Assembly (NCBI GenBank): GCA_944324465.1
Contig: CALUWI010000018.1
Coordinates: 1-45,523 of the forward strand
Source: an uncultured Mucispirillum sp.
Lineage (GTDB): Bacteria; Chrysiogenota; Deferribacteres; Deferribacterales; Mucispirillaceae
DNA length: 45,523 nt
Direction of reading: 5' to 3'
Below the pieces are notes generated by a model. It searched no databases. It saw only the letters and a list, made by a program, of their open reading frames with translations, and had not been told where the DNA came from. A program made the position numbers and the translations under genes. The first letter of the stretch is position 1. Each line of letters opens with the position of its first letter. Positions 24,771 through 33,876 of this stretch are shown piece after piece.

Positions 24771-24854
24771 GCCGAAATGGTGGAACTGGTAGACACGCAG
24801 GTTTCAGGTACCTGTGGGGTAACACCTGTGGGGGTTCAAATCCCCCTTTCGGCA
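24771..24854 (+). tRNA. tRNA-Leu (anticodon CAG)
   Basis: An 84-nt class II tRNA. The acceptor arm GCCGAAA/TTTCGGC is perfect, with discriminator A as in leucine tRNAs. The anticodon stem CAGGT/ACCTG closes the loop TTCAGGT, giving CAG. A long variable arm follows, and the T-arm reads GGGGGTTCAAATCCCCC. CCA is not encoded (TTTT follows), so it must be added after transcription. It reads leucine CUG codons. Confidence 0.95.
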
Positions 24855-24947
24855 TTTTATACAATATATATAAAATAATTTATTGAATATAGTATTTTAT
24901 ATATAGTGTATGGTCTTAATAATAATAGTGTGTGAGGTACAGTAAGA

Positions 24948-25973
24948 ATGCCGATGAATTTTATGTACAATATGTTTTCCAGCGATTTAGCTGTAGATTT
25001 AGGCACAGCTAATACTCTTATATATGTTAAAGGCAGAGGGGTTGTTTCAAGCGAACCTTCTGTTGTTGCAATAAATAGTAATACAAAAGAAATTTTAGCA
25101 ATTGGTCAGGAAGCAAAAAATATGCTTGGCAGGACTCCTGCAAATATTAGTGCTGTCCGCCCAATGAAAGATGGTGTTATTGCTGATTATGACACTACTG
25201 AAAAAATGATTAGATACTTCATTTTAAAAGTTCATAACCGTAGAAGTCTTGTTCGTCCAAGAATGGTTATATGTATTCCATCTGGTGTTACTCAGGTAGA
25301 AAAAAGAGCTGTTAAAGATTCTGCTATTCAGGCAGGTGCAAGAGAAGTTTACCTAATAGAAGAACCAATGGCAGCAGCAATTGGTGCAGGGCTTCCTATC
25401 CAAGAGCCATCTGGTAATATGGTGGTAGATATAGGTGGCGGTACAACAGAAGTTGCTGTTATCTCATTATCTGGTATAGTATATGCAAACTCTGTTAGAG
25501 TTGGCGGTGATGAAATGGATGACAATATTGTTAACTACATCAAACGCCAGTATAATCTTTTAATAGGTACAGCTACAGCTGAAGATTTAAAAATCAAACT
25601 GGGTTCAGCATTCCCATTAGAAAACGAAATCAAAACAGAAATTAAAGGCCGTGATTTAGTTACGGGTATTCCTAAAACAATAGAAATCTCTGATTCTGAA
25701 ATTAGAGAAGCACTTAAAGAAGCTATTGCAAAAATTGTTGATGCTGTTCGTATAGCGTTAGAGCAGACTCCACCAGAACTTTCAGCAGATATTGTTGATA
25801 GAGGTATTGTATTAACTGGTGGTGGTGCATTACTTAAAAATCTTGACAAACGCTTATCTCATGAAACAGGTTTACCTATTATTGTGTCTGATGACCCACT
25901 TAAAGCTGTTGCTTTAGGTTCAGGTAAAGTGCTTGATGATTTAGAACTGCTTAAAAAGGTTGCAGTAGAATAA
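24948..25973 (+). CDS. mreB: Rod-shape-determining actin homologue MreB
   Basis: A 341-residue bacterial actin that forms membrane-bound filaments and guides lateral wall synthesis. The actin-fold phosphate and nucleotide motifs are visible: [10 protein letters not shown] near the start, [11 protein letters not shown] (about 161-171) and [11 protein letters not shown] near the C-terminus. The hydrophobic N-terminal NFMYNMF can serve as the membrane-binding segment. Start at 24948; GAGG lies ten bases upstream, so the exact start is slightly uncertain. It heads a tight run mreB-mreC-mreD-PBP2-rodA with overlaps or gaps of at most about ten bases. The tRNA-Leu gene precedes it. Confidence 0.97.
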   Translation: MPMNFMYNMFSSDLAVDLGTANTLIYVKGRGVVSSEPSVVAINSNTKEILAIGQEAKNMLGRTPANISAVRPMKDGVIADYDTTEKMIRYFILKVHNRRSLVRPRMVICIPSGVTQVEKRAVKDSAIQAGAREVYLIEEPMAAAIGAGLPIQEPSGNMVVDIGGGTTEVAVISLSGIVYANSVRVGGDEMDDNIVNYIKRQYNLLIGTATAEDLKIKLGSAFPLENEIKTEIKGRDLVTGIPKTIEISDSEIREALKEAIAKIVDAVRIALEQTPPELSADIVDRGIVLTGGGALLKNLDKRLSHETGLPIIVSDDPLKAVALGSGKVLDDLELLKKVAVE

Positions 25974-25976
25974 CAA

Positions 25977-26774
25977 ATGTTTAAGTGGAAAAGGCTGTTT
26001 CTTGTAATCATTATTATACTGCTTGTTATAATAGTGCAGGCAAGAAATATTAATGTTGAAGGTCCATTTCGTGGTTTATTAGGTAATATTGTAAACCCAG
26101 CCATTTTTCTCACCAATAAAGTGTTTTCAGGCATTGGTAATATTTGGCATTCTTATATTAACTTAGTAAATGTGCAAAAAGAGAATGAAGAATATAAAAA
26201 GTTAATTGATAACTTAACTCTTGAAAATACTCTATTATCAGAAAAACTTAGTCAAAGTGAAAGGCTGCAGACACTTCTAAGATTATACAAAACTTATGAT
26301 TTTAAACAAATGCCTGCTAATGTTATCGGTGTAAGTGACGGCTATGTGAAAAATATAGTCATTGATGCAGGAAACCTTGATGGTGTAGAAAAAAATGACC
26401 CTGTAATAGGTTTTCAAGGTTTAGTTGGCAGAGTATCTAACACTTATGCTACTACTAGTGAAGTAGATGTTATATTAAACATTTCATCAAATGTAAGTGT
26501 AATAAACAGCAGAACCCGTGTATCAGGAATTATGCGTGGTGATGGAAAAGGGCGTCTGTATGTTGATTATTATGACAGATTAGATGATGTGCGTGTAGGT
26601 GATGTATTTGTTACATCTGGGCTTGGAATGTTATACCCAAAAGGTATAAGGATAGGTAAAGTATCGGAAATTGTTCGTGATAATACTGGTCTTTTTCAAA
26701 AAGTATTTATAGAGCAGTCCGAAGATTTTTATAAATTGGAACATGTTTTCGTTGTTAAAAATAATTCAAAATAA
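25977..26774 (+). CDS. mreC: Rod-shape-determining protein MreC
   Basis: A 265-residue bitopic inner-membrane protein of the elongasome. A short cytoplasmic N-terminus precedes a membrane helix at about 6-22 (LFLVIIIILLVIIVQA). A coiled coil lies at about 58-95 (VQKENEEYKKLIDNLTLEN). The rest is the MreC double beta-barrel, with the family segments NVIGVSDGYVKNIVIDAG and DPVIGFQGLVGRV. It stimulates PBP2-RodA in known systems. It starts three bases after the mreB stop and overlaps mreD at its end. Confidence 0.95.
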   Translation: MFKWKRLFLVIIIILLVIIVQARNINVEGPFRGLLGNIVNPAIFLTNKVFSGIGNIWHSYINLVNVQKENEEYKKLIDNLTLENTLLSEKLSQSERLQTLLRLYKTYDFKQMPANVIGVSDGYVKNIVIDAGNLDGVEKNDPVIGFQGLVGRVSNTYATTSEVDVILNISSNVSVINSRTRVSGIMRGDGKGRLYVDYYDRLDDVRVGDVFVTSGLGMLYPKGIRIGKVSEIVRDNTGLFQKVFIEQSEDFYKLEHVFVVKNNSK

Positions 26775-27231
26775 ATATGTATCTATTATATTAATATTGA
26801 TTTTATGTTATGTATTATCCCATACTACATTTCATTTTTTATCAAATGTTAATTTTGCTATTATTATATATATGCTTATTTCTTCCAAAATAAATGAAGA
26901 AACATATATGCCTTATTCTATTATCTTTGGCTTATATTCTGATTATTCAGCAGGTTCATATATTGGATTAAATATATTATTTTTCTTATTTTTATCTTTA
27001 ACTAAAATGTTTACTGAGTACAAATTTGATTTAAAAACATCTTTCTCATTAATAATATTCAGTTTTTTTGCAATACTATCATATAATATATTCTTTTCTA
27101 TTATATTAGGTTACAATGTAATTCTTTCATCATTATATATATTGAAAATCAGTATAATTGATTTTATTATTTATCTTATTATTTATTACTTAATGGAGTT
27201 TAGAAGTGCTTTTCGCAGCATTAAAAGATGA
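26743..27231 (+). CDS. mreD: Rod-shape-determining protein MreD
   Basis: A 162-residue hydrophobic protein with five or six membrane helices and little else, as usual for MreD. The family is poorly conserved; identity rests on length, hydropathy and position between mreC and PBP2. It overlaps mreC by 32 bases; a TTG nine bases further in is an alternative start. Its own end overlaps the next gene by 26 bases, so translation of the whole run is coupled. Confidence 0.85.
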   Translation: MFSLLKIIQNKYVSIILILILCYVLSHTTFHFLSNVNFAIIIYMLISSKINEETYMPYSIIFGLYSDYSAGSYIGLNILFFLFLSLTKMFTEYKFDLKTSFSLIIFSFFAILSYNIFFSIILGYNVILSSLYILKISIIDFIIYLIIYYLMEFRSAFRSIKR

Positions 27232-29047
27232 CCTTTTAGGTTATTATAGAAAAAGAATTATTTTGTTTTTTGCAATTTTTGTATTTATTTCCTGTATTCT
27301 GTTTGCAAGATTATTTATTTTACAGGTTATACAATACGAGCAGCTTTCTGTTGATGCAAACAGAAACAGAATAAAAACAAGAGAAATAATTGCAGAAAGA
27401 GGCTTTATATATGACTCCAAAATGAATCTTCTTGTAAGCAATACTCCATCTTATGACCTTGTATTAAATAAAGACGATATAAGGCGTGGTGATGATGTAA
27501 TAGGTATGCTTAAACGAGTACAGGAAGTTGTTGATTTTGACATGGATAAAGTCCTAAAAGACTTAAAAGATAAAAGAATACCTTCCGTTTTAATAAGCAG
27601 AGGTTTAAATATATCAGATATTGCATATTTTGAAGAATATGCAGATAATTTTGCCGGCTTAAGTGTTGAGCTGCACTCTGTAAGAAAATATTCTGACGGG
27701 CTTTCTTTCAGCCATATATTAGGTTATGTCAGTGAAGCAACACCTTACGATATAGAAAAAAATAAAGATATATATAAGCGTGGCAGCTATATTGGAACTA
27801 TGGGAGTAGAGCTTCAGTATGAAGAAGAACTGCGTGGAAGTCCTGGTTCTATGGAAATTGAAAGAGATGCAAGAGGCAGAATTGTTAATATATTAAAAGA
27901 AGACCCTGCAACAGCAGGTAATGACCTTGTTTTAACTATAGATGCTGAATTACAGCAGTATGCAGCAGAAGTTATGGAAGATAAAAAAGGTGCTGTTGTT
28001 GTTTTAGATATTGCAGATAACTCTTTACTTACTTTATATTCAGCACCAAGTTACGATTTAAATATGTTTACACCATATCTTAATGAAACAGAATGGGAAA
28101 GGATACACAGGGATAAAAGAAGTCCTTTAATTAATAGACCTATTGAAGGTCAGTATTCTCCGGGTTCTGTTTATAAAGTTGCAATGGCATTAGCTGGTTA
28201 TGAAGAAAAGGCTGTAACACCAGAAACTACTTATAAATGTTTAGGTATATTTCATCTAAATTCATATTTTTCATACAGATGCTGGAAAAGAGCAGGTCAT
28301 GGAAAAGTTAATATGCAGGAAGCATTAGCACAATCATGCGATATTTATTTTTATAATTTAGGTCTTGCTCTTGATATTGATAAAATGGAATATTATTCAA
28401 AAATTTTATCACTGGGAGAATATACTGGCATAGATTTACCTAATGAAAAAACAGGTATCTATCCATCAAGAAAGTGGAAAAAAGCTTCAAGGGGAGATAT
28501 CTGGTATCCAGGGGATACTGTAAATACATCTATCGGGCAGGGTTATATGACTGCAACACCGCTGCAGATTGGTGTAATGATGAGTGGTGTATTTAATGGC
28601 GGTAAAATATATAAACCTAGAATATTAAAAGGCATTATAGACCAGAATACCGGAGAATATACTGAAAAAGAATCAGAATTAAAGCACCAGATATATGTAT
28701 CAAAAGAGATACAGGATAATATAATGGCTGGTTTAATTGATGCAGTATATAAAAGGGGCGGTACTTCAGGCAGAGCAAGGGTAAAAGAAATGAAAATAGG
28801 CGGTAAAACAGGAACTGCTCAGGTTGTAAGTGCCAAAATTACAGAAAAATATGAAAAAGATGAAATACCAGAAGAATATAGAGACCATGCATGGTTTACA
28901 GGTGTTTTTCCTGCACGGGACCCTAAATATGTTATAGTTGTTTTAGCAGAAAACAGTGGCGGTGGCGGTGCAAGTGCTGCCCCAATAGGTGGTAAGGTTA
29001 TTAAAAAAATGCTTGATATGGGCTATGTTACCCCAGATGAAAACTAA
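27206..29047 (+). CDS. mrdA: Penicillin-binding protein 2 (elongation transpeptidase)
   Basis: A 613-residue class B penicillin-binding protein that cross-links lateral-wall peptidoglycan. One membrane helix lies near 18-38. The dimerisation/pedestal domain starts with the RNRIKTREIIAERGFIYD type segment. The transpeptidase domain has the catalytic Ser321 in SVYK, the SxN-type triad SCD near 375, and Lys534-Thr-Gly in GGKTGTAQ. The GTG start at 27206 has GGAG eight bases upstream. It is the partner of RodA, encoded ten bases downstream. The SCD form of the second motif is common in PBP2. Confidence 0.95.
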   Translation: MLFAALKDDLLGYYRKRIILFFAIFVFISCILFARLFILQVIQYEQLSVDANRNRIKTREIIAERGFIYDSKMNLLVSNTPSYDLVLNKDDIRRGDDVIGMLKRVQEVVDFDMDKVLKDLKDKRIPSVLISRGLNISDIAYFEEYADNFAGLSVELHSVRKYSDGLSFSHILGYVSEATPYDIEKNKDIYKRGSYIGTMGVELQYEEELRGSPGSMEIERDARGRIVNILKEDPATAGNDLVLTIDAELQQYAAEVMEDKKGAVVVLDIADNSLLTLYSAPSYDLNMFTPYLNETEWERIHRDKRSPLINRPIEGQYSPGSVYKVAMALAGYEEKAVTPETTYKCLGIFHLNSYFSYRCWKRAGHGKVNMQEALAQSCDIYFYNLGLALDIDKMEYYSKILSLGEYTGIDLPNEKTGIYPSRKWKKASRGDIWYPGDTVNTSIGQGYMTATPLQIGVMMSGVFNGGKIYKPRILKGIIDQNTGEYTEKESELKHQIYVSKEIQDNIMAGLIDAVYKRGGTSGRARVKEMKIGGKTGTAQVVSAKITEKYEKDEIPEEYRDHAWFTGVFPARDPKYVIVVLAENSGGGGASAAPIGGKVIKKMLDMGYVTPDEN

Positions 29048-29057
29048 AAGGTTAAAT

Positions 29058-30167
29058 ATGTTTGCTAAATTTAAAAAATATTTACTGGAAACTGATTATG
29101 TGCTTTTAGCAGCTGTTTTATGTCTTGCAGGCATTGGTATTGTTTCAATATACAGTGCTGGTTACAACCCATATACTGGCGAAACAGATGCTTTTTATAA
29201 AAGACAGCTTATGTGGCTTGTGCTTGGTATTATATCTTTTTTTGTGATGAGTTATGTAAATTACAGGAAAATTGTAAGATTTGCTCCAGTTATTTATGGT
29301 GCAGGTATTCTGCTTCTTTTAATAGTTTTAATATTAGGACATATTAAAATGGGAGCACAAAGGTGGATAGGTATTGGACCTTTCAGACTGCAGCCTTCAG
29401 AAATATTTAAGATAATATGGGTAATATCTCTAGCATGGCTTTTTATGGATTTTGATGGCAAAAGGCTTAGTTTAATAAAAATACTTCAAAAATCATGGAT
29501 GCTTATACCGCCGTTTTTATTAGTATTTTCTCAGCCTGATTTAGGAACAGCATTAACTTATGTGGCTGTATGGGGTATGCTTTTACTTATGCTTGGAGTA
29601 CAGCGTCATGTGTTTATTATTGCATTAATAGCTGTTGCAATTATGGTTCCTGTTGGCTGGCAGCATTTACATGACTATCAGCAGACAAGGGTAAAAGTAT
29701 TTCTTGGATTAGTGCAGGATAAACAAGGTGATGGATACCATGCTGAGCAGTCAAAAGTGGCTGTTGGAAGCGGCGGTATTAATGGTAAAGGGTTTCTTGG
29801 CGGAACTCAGGCACATTTGAGCTTTTTACCAGAAAGCCATACTGACTTTATATATTCAGTTATTAACGAAGAACAAGGACTTATTGGCGGTACTACCGTA
29901 ATACTGCTTTTCTTGTTTTTGATATTTAAAATATTCAGCATTGCAATGAAAACAAAGGAAGCCTCGGGTAAACTTATAGCTATGGCTGTAGGCTGTTATA
30001 TATTTTTTCAGTTTATAATTAATGCAGGAATGACAGTTGGTATGGTGCCTATTGTGGGTATCCCTATGCCTTTTGTCAGCTATGGCGGTACATCTCTGCT
30101 TTCTTTTTTTACAATGATAGGTATAGTTAACTCTATACATTTAAGAAGATATTCTTTAATAGATTAA
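29058..30167 (+). CDS. rodA: Peptidoglycan glycosyltransferase RodA
   Basis: A 369-residue SEDS-family polytopic membrane protein with about ten helices, which polymerises lipid II during elongation with PBP2. Visible family segments are QLMWLVLGIISFF, MGAQRWIGIGPFRLQPSE, FSQPDLGTAL and, near the end, VPIVGIPMPFVSYGGTS. The catalytic Asp lies in the large loop after WLHLHDYQQ-type sequence (VGSGG, LPESHTDFI region). The start at 29058 is chosen because AAAGG lies seven bases upstream; the longer reading from 28989 runs inside the PBP2 gene. Confidence 0.95.
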   Translation: MFAKFKKYLLETDYVLLAAVLCLAGIGIVSIYSAGYNPYTGETDAFYKRQLMWLVLGIISFFVMSYVNYRKIVRFAPVIYGAGILLLLIVLILGHIKMGAQRWIGIGPFRLQPSEIFKIIWVISLAWLFMDFDGKRLSLIKILQKSWMLIPPFLLVFSQPDLGTALTYVAVWGMLLLMLGVQRHVFIIALIAVAIMVPVGWQHLHDYQQTRVKVFLGLVQDKQGDGYHAEQSKVAVGSGGINGKGFLGGTQAHLSFLPESHTDFIYSVINEEQGLIGGTTVILLFLFLIFKIFSIAMKTKEASGKLIAMAVGCYIFFQFIINAGMTVGMVPIVGIPMPFVSYGGTSLLSFFTMIGIVNSIHLRRYSLID

Positions 30168-30177
30168 AGGGATAGAA

Positions 30178-32577
30178 ATGAATATAAAAGAACTTATTAA
30201 TGTTTCAAAACCAGCCAGATATATTGGCGGAGAGCTTAATTCTATAATTAAAGATAGTGATAACTTATTAGATTTTTGTTTAATATTTCCAGATATTTAT
30301 GAGATAGGTTCAAGTCATGTAGGCTATAAACTGCTTTATGAAAGAGTAAATAAATCAGATAAAATATACTGCCAGCGTTTTTTTGCACCATGGAAAGATG
30401 CTCTTGATTATTTTGGAAAAGATATATTTAGAAGTCTTGAAAAATCAAAACCACTTTTAGAGTTTGATGTTTTAGGATTTTCTATACATTATGAAATGAG
30501 TTATACTACTGTTTTAGCTACATTAAAGTATGCTGGTATTCCATATAAAACAGCTGATAGAAATGAAAACTATCCAATTATTATGGCAGGCGGTTCATGT
30601 ACATATAACCCAGCACCACTGCTGCCATTTATAGATGTTTTTTATATTGGCGAAGGTGATATTAATCTTAGGAAAGTTTTAGAGCATATAAAAGAATTAA
30701 AAGATAAAAATACACCAAGAAAAGAAATATTAACTGCATTAAATCAGTATCCTTTTTTATATATTCCAAGTATAGAAAAAGATAAGAAAGTAATGCGTGA
30801 TATATTTTTAGATTTTAATAAAAGTGATTTTAATTATGCACCTATTGTGCCGTTAATTCCAGCAATACAGGATAGAGTTTCTGTAGAGATTGCAAGGGGC
30901 TGCACTGCAGGCTGCAGGTTCTGTCAGGCAGGTATGATATATAGACCTGTAAGAGAAAGAAATACTGATAATATAGTTTTAGATGTATTAAACCAGATAG
31001 AAAAAACAGGCCATCAGGAAGCATCGCTGCTTTCACTTTCTACTGGTGATTTTTCTCAGATAGAGCCTTTAATATTAAATTTAAATAAACAGCTTTCATC
31101 AGAAAATGTTTCATTATCAACACCATCATTAAGGGCAAGCAGTGTTTCTGAAACATTATTTAAGGAAATATCAAAAGTCCGCAAATCTGGGTTTACAATA
31201 GCTCCGGAAGCTGGAACTCAGAGAATGAGAGATATAATTAATAAAAACTTATCAGAAGAAGATATTTTATCTGCTGTAAGGCTTGCTGCAGAAAATGGCT
31301 ATACAAGCGTTAAACTTTATTTTATGATAGGTCTGCCTTATGAAACAGATGAAGATATTATAGGTATTGCTGATACTGCATCAAAAATAAAAAAAGCAGT
31401 GCAGGAAGTAAAAAAAGGTTCTTTTGATATTTCTGTATCAGTATCTCACTTTGTACCAAAACCTCATACTCCATTTCAAAGATTTGGACAGGTGGCAAAA
31501 AGTGAGCTTGAACGCAGAATGTATATGCTTAAAGATGAACTTCGCAGAAGAAAATTTAAATTTAAATTTCATGATACAAGAATGAGCCTTTTAGAAGCAT
31601 TTTTATCCCGTGGTGATGAAAATGTATCTAAAGCATTAGAATATGTTGTAGAGCATGGTTTTTACCTTGATGCTTGGGATGATTTTGTAGATTATAATAA
31701 ATGGACAGAATTGTGTAATGAAATAGGTATAGATATATCATTAATGGCAGAAAAAGGATATCAGGAAAATGATGTTCTGCCATGGTCTAATATATTAACT
31801 GGTGTAAATGACAGATTTTATAAAAAAGAAATAGAAAAAGCAGAGCAGGCTCAGGCAACTGTTGACTGTAGAAATGGCAAATGTTCTGCCTGCGGTGTAT
31901 GTGATTTTAAAACATTAGAGCCACAGAAATCAGAAGATATTACAGAGATATTACCAGAAATAAAAGAAAATAAAACAATCTGTCAGTATGAAGTTATATA
32001 TGAAAAGTATGGGACAGGTGTATTTTTCTCAGCACTTGATTTAAATAGAATATTTATTCACAGCCTGCTTGTAAGTGGTGTAGATTTATCATACAGTCAG
32101 GGGTTTAATCCACATCCAAAAATAAATACATGGATTCCTTTACCTGTTGGTATGGAAGGCGAAAATGAAATTATGAGTTTTGAATCATCTGCTGTAAATA
32201 TGGATATTTTTATAGAAATTTTTAATCAAAATTTACCAGTTGGATTAAAGGCAAAAAGTATAAGGCAGATAAATACTATGAAAACTGGAACAGAATTTAT
32301 ATCTACTTATAAATTAGCTGATGAAACTAACAATGTATTTAAAGAGATAAAAAAGGAAAACAAGCTGTTTTACAGCAAAAAAGATAAAAAAGGCGGTATG
32401 AAAGCTGTAAATATAGAAGATTATTTAGTTGAATATAATGAAGAAAAGGGTATTATAATATTAAAGGCTGGTAATGCCGGCGGGTTTAATTTAATTGAGC
32501 TTATGCGTCAGTATATGCCACTGCAAGATATTAATATTACACGATTACAGGTAAAAAAAGATGAGTCCTGCAAATAA
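30178..32577 (+). CDS. Radical SAM protein fused to DUF2344 domain (TIGR03960-TIGR03936 type)
   Basis: A 799-residue uncharacterised enzyme. The N-terminal B12-binding-like domain (about 1-190) has the GEGD segment of this group. The radical SAM core has Cys242, Cys246 and Cys249 (CTAGCRFC) for a [4Fe-4S] cluster. A small Cys motif (CRNGKCSACGVCDF) lies near residue 565. A C-terminal DUF2344 domain starts at about 600 and contains the family hallmark GFNPHP. The two halves are separate neighbouring genes in some bacteria. It starts ten bases after rodA behind AAAGGGA, so it appears to be transcribed with the elongation genes. Function is unknown; related genes often sit near rodA and RNase G, which suggests an RNA- or envelope-linked role. 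Confidence 0.88.
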   Translation: MNIKELINVSKPARYIGGELNSIIKDSDNLLDFCLIFPDIYEIGSSHVGYKLLYERVNKSDKIYCQRFFAPWKDALDYFGKDIFRSLEKSKPLLEFDVLGFSIHYEMSYTTVLATLKYAGIPYKTADRNENYPIIMAGGSCTYNPAPLLPFIDVFYIGEGDINLRKVLEHIKELKDKNTPRKEILTALNQYPFLYIPSIEKDKKVMRDIFLDFNKSDFNYAPIVPLIPAIQDRVSVEIARGCTAGCRFCQAGMIYRPVRERNTDNIVLDVLNQIEKTGHQEASLLSLSTGDFSQIEPLILNLNKQLSSENVSLSTPSLRASSVSETLFKEISKVRKSGFTIAPEAGTQRMRDIINKNLSEEDILSAVRLAAENGYTSVKLYFMIGLPYETDEDIIGIADTASKIKKAVQEVKKGSFDISVSVSHFVPKPHTPFQRFGQVAKSELERRMYMLKDELRRRKFKFKFHDTRMSLLEAFLSRGDENVSKALEYVVEHGFYLDAWDDFVDYNKWTELCNEIGIDISLMAEKGYQENDVLPWSNILTGVNDRFYKKEIEKAEQAQATVDCRNGKCSACGVCDFKTLEPQKSEDITEILPEIKENKTICQYEVIYEKYGTGVFFSALDLNRIFIHSLLVSGVDLSYSQGFNPHPKINTWIPLPVGMEGENEIMSFESSAVNMDIFIEIFNQNLPVGLKAKSIRQINTMKTGTEFISTYKLADETNNVFKEIKKENKLFYSKKDKKGGMKAVNIEDYLVEYNEEKGIIILKAGNAGGFNLIELMRQYMPLQDINITRLQVKKDESCK

Positions 32578-33358
32578 AGATAAAATCTATAATTTTTTAG
32601 AATATTTGTATAAATATTATAATAATAAAGAATATATTTATTCTGACCCTATTAGATTTCCTCATGAAATAAAAGGGGATACAGAGTTTATTGCTTTTAC
32701 TGCTGCATCCTTTGCTTATGGTAATATGAAAGCTATACAGGGCTTTTTATATAAATATTTTGAACATGCAGGAAGTTCTATTGAAAGTTTAAATACTGAA
32801 GTAAATGATATTCTTTATTACAGATTTCAGACAAAAGAAGATGTTGCTGCATATTCTAAATTAATGAAAACAGTATATGATAAATACGGCAGTATATATA
32901 ATCTTTTTAAAGCAGCAGATGCTGTATCTGTAGAAAATATTGATAAAGGTATAATACTTCTTCGCTCACATTTAGATGAGATAACTCAGGGGTTAAATTT
33001 TTTACTTCCAGTTCCAGGAAAATCTGCATCTAAACGGTTATATATGTTTTTACGCTGGATGGTGAGAAAAGATGATGTTGATTTTGGTTTTTGGAATGAG
33101 TTTAATAAAAAAAGTCTTTATATGCCGTCAGATACACATATACTTCGTTTAGCATGTAATTTAGGCATAATAGATAAAAATGAAAAAGGGAAGAAGGCTG
33201 TTATTAAGGTAACAGATTTTTTTAGAGATTTAAACCCTGAAGACCCAGCCAAATATGATTTTTCTTTGACTAGGTTAGGGATTATAAGCGGTTGTCAGTA
33301 TTCAGAAACTGATATATGCGAAAAATGTTTTCATAAAAAAGTTTGTCTTTTCCATTGA
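32561..33358 (+). CDS. TIGR02757/DUF2400 family protein
   Basis: A 265-residue protein of the DUF2400 family, which has a helix-hairpin-helix (HhH-GPD-like) overall character and no established function. Visible features are SDPIRFPHEI then FIAFTAASFAYGNMKAI near the start and KRLYMFLRWMVRKDDVD in the middle. A Cys set lies at the end (GCQYSETDICEKCFHKKVC), spaced like the iron-sulfur cluster loop of MutY/EndoIII. It overlaps the radical SAM gene by 17 bases and is the last member of the mreB-rodA run. It might be a nucleic-acid-binding iron-sulfur protein; that is inference. Confidence 0.82.
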   Translation: MSPANKDKIYNFLEYLYKYYNNKEYIYSDPIRFPHEIKGDTEFIAFTAASFAYGNMKAIQGFLYKYFEHAGSSIESLNTEVNDILYYRFQTKEDVAAYSKLMKTVYDKYGSIYNLFKAADAVSVENIDKGIILLRSHLDEITQGLNFLLPVPGKSASKRLYMFLRWMVRKDDVDFGFWNEFNKKSLYMPSDTHILRLACNLGIIDKNEKGKKAVIKVTDFFRDLNPEDPAKYDFSLTRLGIISGCQYSETDICEKCFHKKVCLFH

Positions 33359-33408
33359 CTTTTTTTGAAAAAGAGATAAATTTAGTATTAATTAAAAGGA
33401 GGCTAATT

Positions 33409-33726
33409 ATGGCACTAGAATTTAATGAAAACAATTTTAAAGACGAGGTTTTAAACAGCGACAAACCTGTTCTTGTAGACTTTTGGGCTGCTTGGTGTGG
33501 ACCTTGCAAATTACTTGGACCAACTATTGACGAATTACACAAAGAATTAGAAGGCAAAGTAAAAGTTGGTAAAGTAAATGTAGACGAAAACCAAAACTTA
33601 GCGGCACAATTTGGCGTTATGAGCATTCCAACTGTTATTATCATGAAAGATGGTAAAATTGTTGAACAGTTTATTGGTATGCAGCCAAAAAATGTCTATG
33701 TTGATGCATTAAATAAACATATGTAA
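33409..33726 (+). CDS. trxA: Thioredoxin
   Basis: A 105-residue thioredoxin. The redox site is Cys30-Gly-Pro-Cys33 in FWAAWCGPCK, and the cis-Pro is in MSIPTVIIM. It is a general dithiol reductant in the cytoplasm. The start at 33409 is preferred because AGGAGG lies seven bases upstream; a longer reading from 33343 would extend into the previous gene. TTGACT at 33355-33360 may be its -35 box, inside the end of the upstream gene. It is monocistronic and ends at a strong hairpin. Confidence 0.96.
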   Translation: MALEFNENNFKDEVLNSDKPVLVDFWAAWCGPCKLLGPTIDELHKELEGKVKVGKVNVDENQNLAAQFGVMSIPTVIIMKDGKIVEQFIGMQPKNVYVDALNKHM

Positions 33727-33773
33727 TATTTATATATTAGCTTTATTAAAAGATATTTTATATAAATTCTATA

Positions 33774-33807
33774 AAAACCTAAGTTTATTATAAACTTAGG
33801 TTTTTTT
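33774..33807 (+). terminator. Terminator of trxA
   Basis: AAAACCTAAGTTTA (33774-33787) and TAAACTTAGGTTTT (33791-33804) form a perfect 14-bp stem with a 3-nt loop, followed by further Ts. Confidence 0.9.
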
Positions 33808-33827
33808 ATGTCTGTAGAAATTATGGA

Positions 33828-33864
33828 TAAAAAAATACCCTGCTGTTTAAAATCAGCAAGGTAT
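33828..33864 (-). terminator. Terminator of the hsp20-dnaJ-hspR-clpB operon
   Basis: ATACCCTGCTG (33835-33845) and CAGCAAGGTAT (33854-33864) form an 11-bp stem, closed by one G-U pair in the minus-strand RNA. Minus-strand reading then continues into TTTTTTTATCC. It lies just past the clpB stop. Confidence 0.8.
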
Positions 33865-33876
33865 TATAATGAATAT

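Noticed and set aside
33343-33408. N-terminal extension of thioredoxin
   Set aside because: It would overlap the previous gene, while ATG 33409 has AGGAGG and gives a normal 105-residue thioredoxin.
33282-33644. 120-codon minus-strand ORF opposite trxA and the TIGR02757 gene
   Set aside because: It spans two confirmed genes on the other strand and has no recognisable motif or start signal.
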